From NCBI RefSeq assembly GCF_001665605.1, contig NZ_LZSV01000022.1, positions 1 through 64,000 on the forward strand: a stretch of 64,000 nucleotides of DNA, read 5' to 3'. The position numbers and the translations under genes were made by a program. Source of the DNA: Mycobacterium sp. 852014-50255_SCH5639931. Lineage in GTDB: Bacteria; Actinomycetota; Actinomycetes; Mycobacteriales; Mycobacteriaceae. The notes beneath the pieces are model-generated. The model saw only the letters and a list, made by a program, of their open reading frames with translations. It did no database searches and was not told the origin of the DNA. Below, piece after piece: positions 24,413 to 32,583 of this stretch (its first letter is position 1; each line of letters opens with the position of its first letter).

Positions 24413-25837
24413 ATGAGCGACATGACGGCGCGGTTCTCCGAGATCGTCGGCGAGCACAACCTGCTGGCCGGCGACGCCATCCCCGAGGACTACTGGCACG
24501 ACGAGGTGTTGACGAAGCCGCCGCAACGGCCAGCGTACGTCGCCAAACCCGCTTCGGCGGAAGCGGTTTCGCAGCTGTTGAAGACCGCCTCGGACCACGG
24601 CGTTCCGGTGACGGCCCGCGGGTCCGGGACCGGGCTGTCGGGCGCGGCGATCCCCCGCGCCGACGGGCTGCTGATCTCCTTCGAGCGCATGAACGCGATC
24701 CTCGAGGTCGACACCACCAACCAGGTCGCCGTCGTCCAACCCGGCGTCACGCTGACCGAACTGGACGCCGCGACCGCCGACGGCGGCCTGCGGTACATGG
24801 TGCACCCGGGCGAGCTGTCGTCCAGCGTCGGCGGCAACGTCGGCACCAACGCCGGCGGCATGAACGCGGTCAAGTACGGGATCGCGCGTAACAACGTGGT
24901 CGGGTTGCAGGCGGCGCTGCCGACCGGCGAGCTCATCCGCACCGGCGGCAAGATCGCCAAGATCTCCACCGGCTACGACCTGACCCAGCTCATCGTCGGA
25001 TCCGAGGGCACCCTGGCCCTGGCCACCGAAGTGACCGTCAAGCTGCATCCGCGGCTCGACCACAACGCCGCGGTGCTCGCCCCGTTCACCGACTTCGACC
25101 AGATCATGGCGGCGGTGCCCAAGGTGGTGGGCAGCGGCCTCGCGCCCTACATCCTGGAGTACATCGACAACGTGACGATGGCCGCGCTCGTCCACACCCA
25201 GAACCTGGAGCTGGGCGTCCCCGACAGCGTCCGCGACAGTTGCGACGCCTATCTCGTTGTGGCCCTTGAGAACCGGACCGCCGACCGGGTGGACGAGGAC
25301 GTCGAAGCGGCCGGCGAGCTGCTGGCCGAGCTGGGTGCCGTGGATGCCTATGTGCTCGAAGGGGTATCGGCACGCAAACTGATCGAGGCACGCGAGAAGG
25401 CGTTTTGGACGGCGAAGGCGATCGGCGCCGACGACATCATCGACACCGTGGTGCCCCGCTCAGCGATGCCGAAGTTCCTGTCCACCGCGCGCGGCATGGC
25501 GGCGGCCGCCGGCGGCGCCGCGGCGGGCTGCGGGCACGCCGGCGACGGCAACGTGCACCTGGCGATCTTCTGTAAGGACCCGGACACGCGCAAGAAGCTC
25601 ATGACCGACATCTTCGCGCTCGCAATGGAATTGGGTGGTGCGATCTCCGGCGAACACGGCCTGGGCCGCGCCAAGACCCCGTACTTCCTGGAACTGGAAG
25701 ACCCGGTCAAGGTCGACCTGATGCGCCGCATCAAACGGAGCTTCGACCCCGCGGGCATCCTCAATCCGGACGTGGTCTTTGCCACCGAAGCGCTCAGCCG
25801 ACAACCGGAAAGTGGCGCTGAGCGGCAAGAGCTTTGA
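24413..25837 (+). CDS. FAD-linked oxidase, glycolate oxidase/D-lactate dehydrogenase GlcD-type
   Basis: 474 aa from the ATG at 24413 with GGAGGGAGG upstream. The N-terminal FAD-binding domain (about 40-220) has VTARGSGTGLSGAAIP and the GGNVGTNAGGMNAVKYG block. The C-terminal domain (about 225-460) has CGHAGDGNVHLAIF, GEHGLGRAKTPY and the terminal DPAGILNPDVVF. These are typical of the VAO/GlcD flavoproteins that oxidise 2-hydroxyacids such as glycolate or D-lactate. The electron acceptor is unknown. The 3' end overlaps the convergent acyltransferase gene by 44 bp. Confidence 0.9.
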   Translation: MSDMTARFSEIVGEHNLLAGDAIPEDYWHDEVLTKPPQRPAYVAKPASAEAVSQLLKTASDHGVPVTARGSGTGLSGAAIPRADGLLISFERMNAILEVDTTNQVAVVQPGVTLTELDAATADGGLRYMVHPGELSSSVGGNVGTNAGGMNAVKYGIARNNVVGLQAALPTGELIRTGGKIAKISTGYDLTQLIVGSEGTLALATEVTVKLHPRLDHNAAVLAPFTDFDQIMAAVPKVVGSGLAPYILEYIDNVTMAALVHTQNLELGVPDSVRDSCDAYLVVALENRTADRVDEDVEAAGELLAELGAVDAYVLEGVSARKLIEAREKAFWTAKAIGADDIIDTVVPRSAMPKFLSTARGMAAAAGGAAAGCGHAGDGNVHLAIFCKDPDTRKKLMTDIFALAMELGGAISGEHGLGRAKTPYFLELEDPVKVDLMRRIKRSFDPAGILNPDVVFATEALSRQPESGAERQEL

Positions 25838-26609
25838 GCCCCTTCTGCATCACCGACCGCACGTGCGTGTCGAGACCTTTGATGTCGTGGGCATCAGGGA
25901 AGTTGGCGATTTCGATGGGCGGCAACACCTCGGTGACGATCTTGGTGGGCAGCGGCAAGTTGACCGGCGCGACGACACTGAGCCCGAACGGGAAACCGAT
26001 GGTGATCGGCAAGATGTCCGTGCGGAACAGCTTGCGCTCCAGCTTGGTGAGCCGAAGCGCTCGTACCAGCCATCTGCCACGGCTCAAGAAGAACTGGCTT
26101 TCCTGTCCGCCGATGGACACGGCGGGAACGATCGGGACATTCGCCTCGATGGCCGTGGTGACGTAACCGGTTCGTCCGTCGAAGTCGATGGTGTTCTCCC
26201 GCAGCGTCGGCCGGTAGACATCGAAGTCGCCGCCCGGATAGACCAACACGATGGCCCCGGCAGCTAGCGCCTCGGCGGCGTTCTCGCGCGTCGCCCGGAT
26301 CACCCCGGTGCGTCGCAAAAAGTCACCGGCCGGTCCGGCGAAGATGGTGTCGAAACCAAGAGAGTAGAGGGGGCGGTCGTAGCCGTACTTGTCGTAATAG
26401 TCGACGGCGAACACCGGCAGATCGAACGTCGTGAGGCCGCCGGAATGGTTACCCACCACGAGCGCCGGGCCCGGTGGGATGTTGTCCAGGCCGCGCACCT
26501 CGGAACGGAAATAACGTTTGACGATCGGGCGGGTCAGCGCGATGACGTGTTCGGTCAGACCGCGGTCCCATTTATCGACGTCGGTCGAGGCGTTGGGGTT
26601 GTGACTCAT
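25794..26609 (-). CDS. Phospholipid/glycerol acyltransferase (PlsC-like)
   Basis: 271 aa from the ATG at 26607-26609, which has GAGG upstream. The LPLAT-type acyltransferase domain spans about 45-245: the catalytic NHSGG block in LVVGNHSGGLTTFDLP, YPGGDFDVYRP, and the PAVSIGGQESQFFL strand. This is the mycobacterial lysophospholipid acyltransferase group that lacks the exact HxxxxD spacing. It probably acylates a glycerol or phosphoglycerol lipid at the membrane. It converges on the FAD oxidase gene. Confidence 0.83.
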   Translation of the reverse strand: MSHNPNASTDVDKWDRGLTEHVIALTRPIVKRYFRSEVRGLDNIPPGPALVVGNHSGGLTTFDLPVFAVDYYDKYGYDRPLYSLGFDTIFAGPAGDFLRRTGVIRATRENAAEALAAGAIVLVYPGGDFDVYRPTLRENTIDFDGRTGYVTTAIEANVPIVPAVSIGGQESQFFLSRGRWLVRALRLTKLERKLFRTDILPITIGFPFGLSVVAPVNLPLPTKIVTEVLPPIEIANFPDAHDIKGLDTHVRSVMQKGLKALAAQRHFPVVG

Positions 26610-26705
26610 GTCTTTGGCCTCAGATGAGCTGATGGTACGCCCGCCGATCTGGGACGGCATAGTCTCGCCGCCCGGGTTCCTGCCGGCGATTTGCAGGGAT
26701 ACGCC

Positions 26706-26835
26706 GATGTGCCCGCCTCCGAGCGACAACCGCGCATTCGGTGAACCACCGTCGCGAGTTGTCGCTGTGAGGCGGACACTTCGGGTGCCGCCTCGGCCAG
26801 GGACCCCTGTGGCGCCTGTGACTTAAGCCGCCGAC
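26706..26835 (-). repeat. Structured intergenic repeat, copy 1
   Basis: About 130 bp similar to 27408-27536. The right part (26758 onwards) matches copy 2 at roughly 65 of 73 positions. It contains two hairpin-forming elements: GCCTCCGAGCGACAAC (26715-26730) against GTTGTCGCTGTGAGGC (26758-26773), 14 of 16 paired, and a CAGGG/CCCTG stem around 26799. It lies 12 bp past the stop of the antibiotic-biosynthesis-monooxygenase gene (minus strand), in the 3' region. Confidence 0.7.
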
Positions 26836-26847
26836 GCAAAGTGCTTG

Positions 26848-27165
26848 TCAGCGTTCAAGTGTGAACACGACGTCGTAGAGACCGGGGTGTGCTTGCCCGT
26901 ACTCTGCGTTGCGATCGAGGTAGCCCGCTTGGCGAAGCCGGTCGATCACCGACACTGCTGACTCGAGGCTGTCGCTTTGGGCATAATTCACAACGCGTGT
27001 TCCATCGTGACTCTTGTGCAGGCTTGCGGAGAGCCACCCCGGCACCGTGCTGGCGAATCGCGCTGCTTCGCTCAGTCGATCGATGAGCGCTTGTTGGCCG
27101 CCGTCTGGCACCGTGAAAGTGTTGATTTGAGTGACGATTCCGGCGTTAGTTCGGATGAACGGCAT
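26848..27165 (-). CDS. Antibiotic biosynthesis monooxygenase (ABM) domain protein
   Basis: 105 aa, one ferredoxin-like ABM domain: INTFTVPDGGQQALIDRLSEAARFASTVPGWLSASLHKSHDGTRVVNYAQSDS, ending DVVFTLER. ABM proteins are small dimeric oxygenases or heme or quinol-modifying proteins; the substrate cannot be read from the sequence. The ATG at 27163-27165 is preceded by AGGAGGT. Its gene is flanked on both sides by copies of the 130-bp repeat. Confidence 0.8.
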   Translation of the reverse strand: MPFIRTNAGIVTQINTFTVPDGGQQALIDRLSEAARFASTVPGWLSASLHKSHDGTRVVNYAQSDSLESAVSVIDRLRQAGYLDRNAEYGQAHPGLYDVVFTLER

Positions 27166-27407
27166 GTTGACCTCCTGTTAGGGGCGCTGCCGCCGGAGGT
27201 TCAACGCAGTAGCTCTCGTGCGCGCGTCAAGCCGCCGACGCGTCTGCGCCAGTTGCTTGTCGCGGGTCCGCTGCGCGGTACGGAGCTTCCTCGCGGAAGG
27301 GAGCGGGCTTACCGGTGCCGCTCCTGGTCCTTTTCGACGATTTCGAGCGTAAAGAGTGATTGTGAAGCCGCGCAACCTTGTGCGTCGTTAGACCACATCA
27401 ACCCGGA
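27166..27407. other. Unassigned intergenic region
   Basis: With the adjoining repeat copy 2 this makes a 374-bp stretch without a gene. A 65-codon minus-strand frame (27178-27375) is Arg-rich with no domain and no clear ribosome site. I see no other structure in it. Confidence 0.4.
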
Positions 27408-27536
27408 CGTGCTGTGCCCCCTCCGAGCGGCAACCGGTGATGCCCGCCGCGCCGCCTTGGTTGTCGCTGTGAGGCGGGCACTTTGGGTGCCGCCTCCGCC
27501 GGGGACCCCTGAGGCGCGTGTGACGTAACCGGCGAC
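27408..27536 (-). repeat. Structured intergenic repeat, copy 2
   Basis: Second copy of the element at 26706-26835, in the same orientation. The long stem pairs CCTCCGAGCGGCAACC (27420-27435) with GGTTGTCGCTGTGAGG (27459-27474), 13 of 16 positions; the second stem is GGGG/CCCC around 27501-27509. It ends 3 bp from the stop of the DinB-fold gene, so both copies sit directly downstream of minus-strand genes. Confidence 0.7.
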
Positions 27537-27539
27537 GGA

Positions 27540-28175
27540 TCACATCCCGAAGCGCGCGCGACGCACCGCCGCAACCACTTCCGGCGGTCCGCTCACTTCG
27601 ACGTCCGCCGCCCCCTGCCGGCCAAATAGATACAGCAGCAGCTCGCCCGGTTGGCCGCGCAGGACTGCCGGTGAACCCGGCCGCAGCGTCACCCGCGAGC
27701 CGGCCCACTCGACGTCGAGCCCGCTACCAGAAAGCCGCCGACTCAGAAAGCGCCCGCCGCGGCATACGTTCCGCCACAACGCCGCGTCCATGTCGGACGC
27801 CAAAGAACGCGGCCCGAGTCCCTGCGCCCTGCGCACGTCCTCGTGGTGCACGAAGAACTCGTTGAGATTGGCCAGCGCGCGCACCCATCCGATGCGGAAG
27901 AACCCGACGGGCGGGCCGGACCGGATCCGCGCGACGAGCCACCCGAAATCATGACGGGCCATGGCAACCCTGCGCCGCTCGGCGAACCGTTGGAAGGGGC
28001 CGGGAAGGACGAGACACGGCCCCGCAACGACATCGCGCTCTCGCAACGCCAAATGGGCGGCGAGATCGCGACAAGTCCAGTCCTCGATCAGCGTGGGCGC
28101 GGCGGGGCCGAGCTCGACGAAAAGATCACACAGTGCGGACCGTTCCCGCGCGTCTAGCGTCGGCCCAGCCACCAC
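27540..28175 (-). CDS. DinB/mycothiol-dependent maleylpyruvate isomerase-fold protein (TIGR03085-like)
   Basis: 211 aa starting at a GTG. It begins with the pattern of TIGR03085-type proteins (DARERSALCDLFVELGPAAPTLIEDWTCRDLAAHLALRERD), in which the His of DLAAH and the NEFFVHHEDVRRA block are the metal ligands of the DinB superfamily. Mycothiol- or metal-dependent chemistry is inferred from the family. It is divergent from the sirA operon, with the shared operator region between them. Confidence 0.78.
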   Translation of the reverse strand: MVAGPTLDARERSALCDLFVELGPAAPTLIEDWTCRDLAAHLALRERDVVAGPCLVLPGPFQRFAERRRVAMARHDFGWLVARIRSGPPVGFFRIGWVRALANLNEFFVHHEDVRRAQGLGPRSLASDMDAALWRNVCRGGRFLSRRLSGSGLDVEWAGSRVTLRPGSPAVLRGQPGELLLYLFGRQGAADVEVSGPPEVVAAVRRARFGM

Positions 28176-28229
28176 CGCAGGTTACTGCAATCACAGTGCG
28201 CGCCAAACCAATAAACGTGAACCGGCACA

Positions 28230-28270
28230 CACAACCAACGGTTGTGCCCTCACAACAGCACGACCTCTAC
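28230..28270 (+). promoter_or_regulatory. Composite operator upstream of sirA
   Basis: The layout is CACAAC, 6 bases, TTGTG, 4 bases, CACAAC, 5 bases, GACCTCTAC. The same words with the same spacings occur upstream of the ferredoxin gene at 32511-32551. TTGTG-N4-CACAA is a perfect inverted repeat, and here CACAACC and GGTTGTG form a second one. The adjacent LysR regulator is the obvious candidate binder. Confidence 0.75.
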
Positions 28271-28415
28271 CCCCCTAGGCCTAACCCGGGCACTATGAAG
28301 CCATGAGACGTGGGCGCAACGGAGCGCCCGCGCTCACCTCTGACTGACAACATCATCGCGTCGATGCCGCGGCCAGCAGCCCTGCAGCCCCACGCACCGC
28401 GAAGGAGCACACCAC
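28271..28415 (+). promoter_or_regulatory. sirA leader with small hairpin and tiny ORFs
   Basis: About 145 bp separate the operator from the sirA start. It holds a 6-bp stem GGGCGC/GCGCCC with loop AACGGA (28313-28330), a 14-codon frame from ATG 28303 and a 3-codon frame from ATG 28295. Neither frame has Cys codons, so cysteine-responsive attenuation as known for some mycobacterial sulfur operons is not supported. AAGGAG (28400-28405) serves sirA. Confidence 0.35.
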
Positions 28416-30083
28416 ATGACCACAGCACGTCCCGCCAAGACCCGCAGCGAGGGCCAGTGGGCGATGGGTGATCGCGAACCGCTCAACGACACCGAGAAGA
28501 TCAAGAACGACGACGCGCCGCTGAACGTGCGCGACCGCATCGTCAACGTCTACGCCAACCAGGGCTTCGACAGCATCGACCTCTCCGATCTGCGCGGGCG
28601 GTTCCGCTGGATGGGCCTCTACACGCAACGCGAACAGGGCTACGACGGCAGCTGGACCGGCGACGACAACACCGACAAGATCGAAGCCAAGTACTTCATG
28701 ATGCGGGTCCGCACCGACGGCAAACCGCTGTCGGCGCACTCGATGCGCACCCTGGGTCAGATCTCGACCGAATTCGCCCGCGACACCGCCGACATCAGCG
28801 ACCGGGAAAACGTGCAGCTGCACTGGATCCGCATCGAGGACGTCCCCGAGATCTGGCGGCGGCTCGACTCCGTCGGCCTGCAGACCACCGAGGCCTGCGG
28901 CGACTGTCCGCGTGGCATCCACGGTTCGCCGCTGGCCGGCGACTCGCTCGACGAGGTGCTCGACCCCTCCCCCGCGATCGACGAGATCGTCCGGCGCTCC
29001 ATGGGCAATCCCGAGTACGCGAACCTGCCGCGCAAGTACAAGACCGCGGTCTCGGGCCTGCAGGACGTCTCCCACGAGACCCACGACGTCGCGTTCGTGG
29101 GCGTCAACCATCCCGAGCACGGCCCCGGCCTGGATCTGTGGGTGGGCGGCGGATTGTCGACCAACCCGATGCTGGCCCAGCGGGTCGGGGTGTGGATCCC
29201 GCTTGACGAGGTGCCCGACGTCTGGGAGGCCGTCACCCAGGTGTTCCGCGACTACGGCTACCGGCGGATGCGCGCCAAGGCCCGGCTGAAGTTCCTGATC
29301 AAGGACTGGGGCGTCGAGAAGTTCCGCGAGGTCCTCGAAACCGAATACCTCAACCGCCGCCTGATCGACGGCCCGGCCCCCGCGCCGGTCAAGCACACCA
29401 TCGACCACGTCGGCGTGCAGAAGATCAAGAACGGGCTCAACGCGATTGGCGTCGCGCCGATCGCCGGACGCGTCTCGGGCGCCACCCTGTCGGCGGTCGC
29501 CGACCTGATGGAAAAGGTCGGCTCCGACCGGGCCCGGCTGACCCCGTTCCAGAAGCTGGTCATCCTCGACGTGCCCGACGCCTTGGTCGACGAGACCGTC
29601 GCCGCGCTGGACGCCCTCGGCCTGCCGTCGCGGCCGTCGGCGTGGCGCAAGAACACCATGGCCTGCACCGGCATCGAGTTCTGCAAGCTGTCGTTCGCCG
29701 AAACCCGGGTGCGCACAAAGACTTTGGTGCCCGAGCTGGAACAGCGCCTGGCTGACGTCGACTCGAAGCTCGACGTGCCGATCAGCGTCCACCTCAACGG
29801 CTGCCCGAACTCGTGCGCGCGAATTCAGGTCGCCGACATCGGCTTCAAGGGCCAGTGGATCGACGACGGCGAGGGCAATTCCGTCGAGGGCTTCCAGGTC
29901 CACCTGGGTGGCGGCCTGGGCGAGGCGAGCGGATTCGGCCGAAAGCTGCGCCAGCACAAGGTGACCAGCGACGAGCTCGGCGACTACATCGACCGGGTGA
30001 CCCGCAGATTCCTCGAAGCCCGCGACGGCGGCGAGACTTTCGCGTCCTGGGCGCTGCGCGCCGACGAGGCCGACCTGCGATAG
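28416..30083 (+). CDS. sirA: Ferredoxin-dependent assimilatory sulfite reductase
   Basis: 555 aa, matching M. tuberculosis SirA (formerly NirA, Rv2391). It reduces sulfite to sulfide with six electrons from ferredoxin, using siroheme coupled to a [4Fe-4S] cluster. The cluster cysteines are C417 and C423 (CTGIEFC) and C463 and C467 (CPNSC); the nitrite/sulfite reductase ferredoxin-like half-domains lie at about 65-130 and 330-400. The ATG at 28416 follows AAGGAG. It is the first gene of sirA-cysH-ferrochelatase-like. The ferredoxin encoded at 32584, behind the same operator, is a plausible electron donor. Confidence 0.95.
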   Translation: MTTARPAKTRSEGQWAMGDREPLNDTEKIKNDDAPLNVRDRIVNVYANQGFDSIDLSDLRGRFRWMGLYTQREQGYDGSWTGDDNTDKIEAKYFMMRVRTDGKPLSAHSMRTLGQISTEFARDTADISDRENVQLHWIRIEDVPEIWRRLDSVGLQTTEACGDCPRGIHGSPLAGDSLDEVLDPSPAIDEIVRRSMGNPEYANLPRKYKTAVSGLQDVSHETHDVAFVGVNHPEHGPGLDLWVGGGLSTNPMLAQRVGVWIPLDEVPDVWEAVTQVFRDYGYRRMRAKARLKFLIKDWGVEKFREVLETEYLNRRLIDGPAPAPVKHTIDHVGVQKIKNGLNAIGVAPIAGRVSGATLSAVADLMEKVGSDRARLTPFQKLVILDVPDALVDETVAALDALGLPSRPSAWRKNTMACTGIEFCKLSFAETRVRTKTLVPELEQRLADVDSKLDVPISVHLNGCPNSCARIQVADIGFKGQWIDDGEGNSVEGFQVHLGGGLGEASGFGRKLRQHKVTSDELGDYIDRVTRRFLEARDGGETFASWALRADEADLR

Positions 30084-30100
30084 GAGTTGAGGACCCCGCC

Positions 30101-30838
30101 ATGGTGGCGATGAACTTCACCACGGAGCAGCTGCGTGAGCTGGCCGAGCGCGGTGCTTCCGAGATGGAGGGCGCCGGCGCCGTCGACATCCTGCGCTGGA
30201 CCGACGAGCACTTCGGCGGCGTCGACGGTCCCCGCGGCTGGACCAACTGCAAGTACGTGGTGGCCGCCAATATGCAAGACGCGGTGGTGGTTTCGCTCGC
30301 CTCGGACGTGCGGCCGGGGGTGCCGGTGCTGTTCCTGGACACCGGCTACCACTTCGCCGAAACCATCGGCACCCGCGACGCGGTCGAGTCCGTCTACGAC
30401 ATCCACCTGCTCAACGTCGAACCCGAACACACCGTGGCCGAGCAGGACGAGCTGCTGGGCAAGGACCTCTTCGCCCGCGACCCCAACGAATGCTGCCGGC
30501 TGCGCAAGGTCCTCCCCCTGCGCCGCGCGCTGCGCGGTTACGCGGCGTGGGTCAGCGGGCTGCGCCGGGCAGAGGCGGCCACCCGCGCCAACGCCCCCCT
30601 GATCAGCTTCGACGAGTCGTTCGAGCTCATCAAGGTCAACCCCATCGCGGCCTGGACCGACGACGACGTCCAGGACTACATCGAGCGGAACAACGTCCTG
30701 GTCAATCCGCTCGTCGAGGAGGGCTACCCGTCCATCGGCTGCGCCCCCTGCACCGCCAAGCCGGCCGAGGGTGACGATCCTCGCAGCGGCCGCTGGCGGG
30801 GACGAAACAAGATCGAATGCGGGTTGCACGCATCATGA
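30101..30838 (+). CDS. cysH: Adenosine 5'-phosphosulfate (APS) reductase
   Basis: 245 aa. It reduces APS to sulfite with thioredoxin. The [4Fe-4S] ligands that distinguish APS reductases from PAPS reductases are present: C131-C132 (NECCRL) and C214/C217 (GCAPC); the catalytic Cys is C240 in the C-terminal ECGLH. The ATG at 30101 has GGAGTTGAGGA upstream; a second in-frame ATG at 30110 is possible. It lies 17 bp after sirA and overlaps the next gene by ATGA. With SirA it carries APS to sulfide. Confidence 0.94.
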   Translation: MVAMNFTTEQLRELAERGASEMEGAGAVDILRWTDEHFGGVDGPRGWTNCKYVVAANMQDAVVVSLASDVRPGVPVLFLDTGYHFAETIGTRDAVESVYDIHLLNVEPEHTVAEQDELLGKDLFARDPNECCRLRKVLPLRRALRGYAAWVSGLRRAEAATRANAPLISFDESFELIKVNPIAAWTDDDVQDYIERNNVLVNPLVEEGYPSIGCAPCTAKPAEGDDPRSGRWRGRNKIECGLHAS

Positions 30839-31551
30839 GCACCCTCGTACTCACCGCCCATGGCAGCCGGGACCCACGGTCGGGCGCCAACGCGCAGGCC
30901 GTCGTCGACCGGCTGGCCGGCATGCGCCCCGACCTCGACGTTCGGCTGGCGTTCCTGGAGCTCAACGAACCGAACTTCGCCGACGTCCTGGCCGGGTTGC
31001 CGGACAGCCGCCGCGCGGTGGTCGCCCCGTTCCTGCTGGCCAGCGCCTACCACGCGCGCCTGGACATCCCCAAGCAGATCGCGAAAGCCGGAGCCCACGG
31101 CATCCGCCAGGCCGACGTGCTCGGCGAGGACGACCGGCTGGTGTCGGTACTGCGCGGACGCCTGGCCGAGGTCGGGGTTTCCCCGCACGACGACGACCTC
31201 GGCGTGATGGTGGTCGCGATCGGCTCGTCCAACGCCGCGGCAAACGCGCGCACGTCAAAGGTGGCGTCCCGGTTGGCCGTCGGCAGCCGGTGGGTCGGGG
31301 CGACGATGGCCTTCGCCACCCGGCCCGAGGCCTCCGTGGAACGCGCCGCCGGCCAGTTGCGCCGCCGCGGCGCCCGCCGGCTCGTCATCGCACCCTGGTT
31401 CCTGGCGCCCGGGCTGCTCACCGACGGCGTCTCAACGTATGCGCGGGACAACGGTATTCCGATGGCCGCGCCGCTGGGCGCCCACCCGCTGGTGGCCGAG
31501 ACCCTGCTCGACCGCTACGACGAGGCGCTGGAAGCCGACGCGGCAGCCTAG
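30835..31551 (+). CDS. Sirohydrochlorin ferrochelatase-like protein (CbiX/SirB family)
   Basis: 238 aa from the ATG at 30835, which overlaps the cysH stop. The two CbiX half-domains are visible: LVLTAHGSRDPRSGANAQ at the N-terminus with the metal-binding His, PFLLASAYHARLDIP with a second His, and the second half MVVAIGSSNAAANA with RRLVIAPWFLAPG. In this setting it should insert Fe2+ into sirohydrochlorin to give siroheme for SirA. It corresponds in position to Rv2393 of M. tuberculosis. It is convergent with the LysR gene, overlapping by 4 bases. Confidence 0.88.
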   Translation: MSTLVLTAHGSRDPRSGANAQAVVDRLAGMRPDLDVRLAFLELNEPNFADVLAGLPDSRRAVVAPFLLASAYHARLDIPKQIAKAGAHGIRQADVLGEDDRLVSVLRGRLAEVGVSPHDDDLGVMVVAIGSSNAAANARTSKVASRLAVGSRWVGATMAFATRPEASVERAAGQLRRRGARRLVIAPWFLAPGLLTDGVSTYARDNGIPMAAPLGAHPLVAETLLDRYDEALEADAAA

Positions 31552-32480
31552 CGGCTGTTGATGTGGCTCAACAGATCTCGAACCGCCCCGGCCGGCGGCG
31601 TGCGCCCGCCCACCCAGATCGCGCGAAACTTGCGCCGTAAGTCCAACTTCGGAATGGTGACCGCGCTCAGCCGCCCGACCGCCAGGTCGTCGGCCACCGC
31701 CAGCCGGCTCATGGCCGCCGGTCCCGCGCCGGCCAGCACGGCCGCGCGCATCGCCGCCGCCGACGTCAGCTCCAATACCGGTGGCGCTTGCTCCATGTCG
31801 TCGCCCAGCACCTGACGCAACGCCACCGTCAGCGAATCGCGGATGCCCGAATGCGGTTCGCGGGCCACCAGTGGCGTCTCCGCGAGTTCGCGAGCGGTGA
31901 CACCCCGCGCCCGTCGCGTCCACTTGTGGCCCGGCGGCACCACGATCACCAGTTCATCCTGACCCACCACACAGGTTCCCAAACCCTTTGGTGTGCCAGG
32001 GTTTTCGACAAACCCGAGATCCGCGCTGCCGTCGCGGACCGCGGCGATCGCGTGCTCGCTGTTGGTCGCGGTCAAACTCACCTGCGAGGCAACGACGCCG
32101 CGCCGCGTCGCCTCGGTCTGCAGGGACAACAGCCAATGCGGCATCAGCTGCTCGGAGATCGTCTGGCTGGCCGCGACGCGGATCCGCTCGCGGCCCTCCT
32201 TGCGCAGCGATCCCATGCCCGCGTCAAGCTCGGTGGCGACCTCGAGCAACCGCCTCGCCCAGTCCGCGACGATCAGGCCCGCCGGCGTCAGCTGCGAGCC
32301 GCGCGTGGTCCGCACTGCCAGCGTCACCCCGATCTGGGCCTCCATCGACGCGAGCCGCCGCGAGATGGCCTGCTGGGTCAGCCCGAGTTCGCGCGCGGCG
32401 CGGCCCAGGCTGCCGGTCTCGGCGATCGCCAAGAACACCTCGAACGAGGCGAGCTCGGGCATTCGCGGGCTGAGCGGCAT
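31548..32480 (-). CDS. LysR-family regulator, likely of sulfur assimilation
   Basis: 310 aa. The N-terminal winged HTH is at about 7-65 (FEVFLAIAETGSLGRAARELGLTQQAISRRLASMEAQIGVTLAVRTTRGSQLTPAG); the effector domain (about 95-300) has two Rossmann-like lobes as in CysB/Cbl. It is encoded between the sulfite-reduction operon and the ferredoxin gene, divergent from the latter. Both target promoters carry the same CACAAC/TTGTG/CACAAC array, and the copy at 32511 lies in its own upstream region, so autoregulation is likely. The inducer is unknown. An alternative start lies six codons downstream. Confidence 0.88.
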   Translation of the reverse strand: MPLSPRMPELASFEVFLAIAETGSLGRAARELGLTQQAISRRLASMEAQIGVTLAVRTTRGSQLTPAGLIVADWARRLLEVATELDAGMGSLRKEGRERIRVAASQTISEQLMPHWLLSLQTEATRRGVVASQVSLTATNSEHAIAAVRDGSADLGFVENPGTPKGLGTCVVGQDELVIVVPPGHKWTRRARGVTARELAETPLVAREPHSGIRDSLTVALRQVLGDDMEQAPPVLELTSAAAMRAAVLAGAGPAAMSRLAVADDLAVGRLSAVTIPKLDLRRKFRAIWVGGRTPPAGAVRDLLSHINSR

Positions 32481-32510
32481 GGCTGATCACATCACAATCA
32501 ATTCGTGTGA

Positions 32511-32551
32511 CACAACGATAGCTTGTGACTCCACAACGCCGGGACCTCTAC
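32511..32551 (+). promoter_or_regulatory. Composite operator between lysR and ferredoxin
   Basis: CACAAC (32511-32516), 6 bases, TTGTG (32523-32527), 4 bases, CACAAC (32532-32537), 5 bases, GACCTCTAC (32543-32551). Every element and spacing is identical to 28230-28270 upstream of sirA, although the bases between differ. It ends 32 bp before the ferredoxin ATG and begins 30 bp from the lysR start. Confidence 0.75.
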
Positions 32552-32583
32552 TCGCGCCCGGTTGCGGCGAGAACCATGGGGTC

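Noticed and set aside
27178..27375. 65-codon Arg-rich ORF between the ABM gene and the repeat
   Set aside because: Composition typical of non-coding GC-rich sequence and no start signal.
28353..29957. 534-codon open frame antisense to sirA
   Set aside because: It follows the codon positions of sirA on the other strand, as expected in GC-rich DNA, has no domain and is rich in Arg/His/Gln/Val of shadow type.
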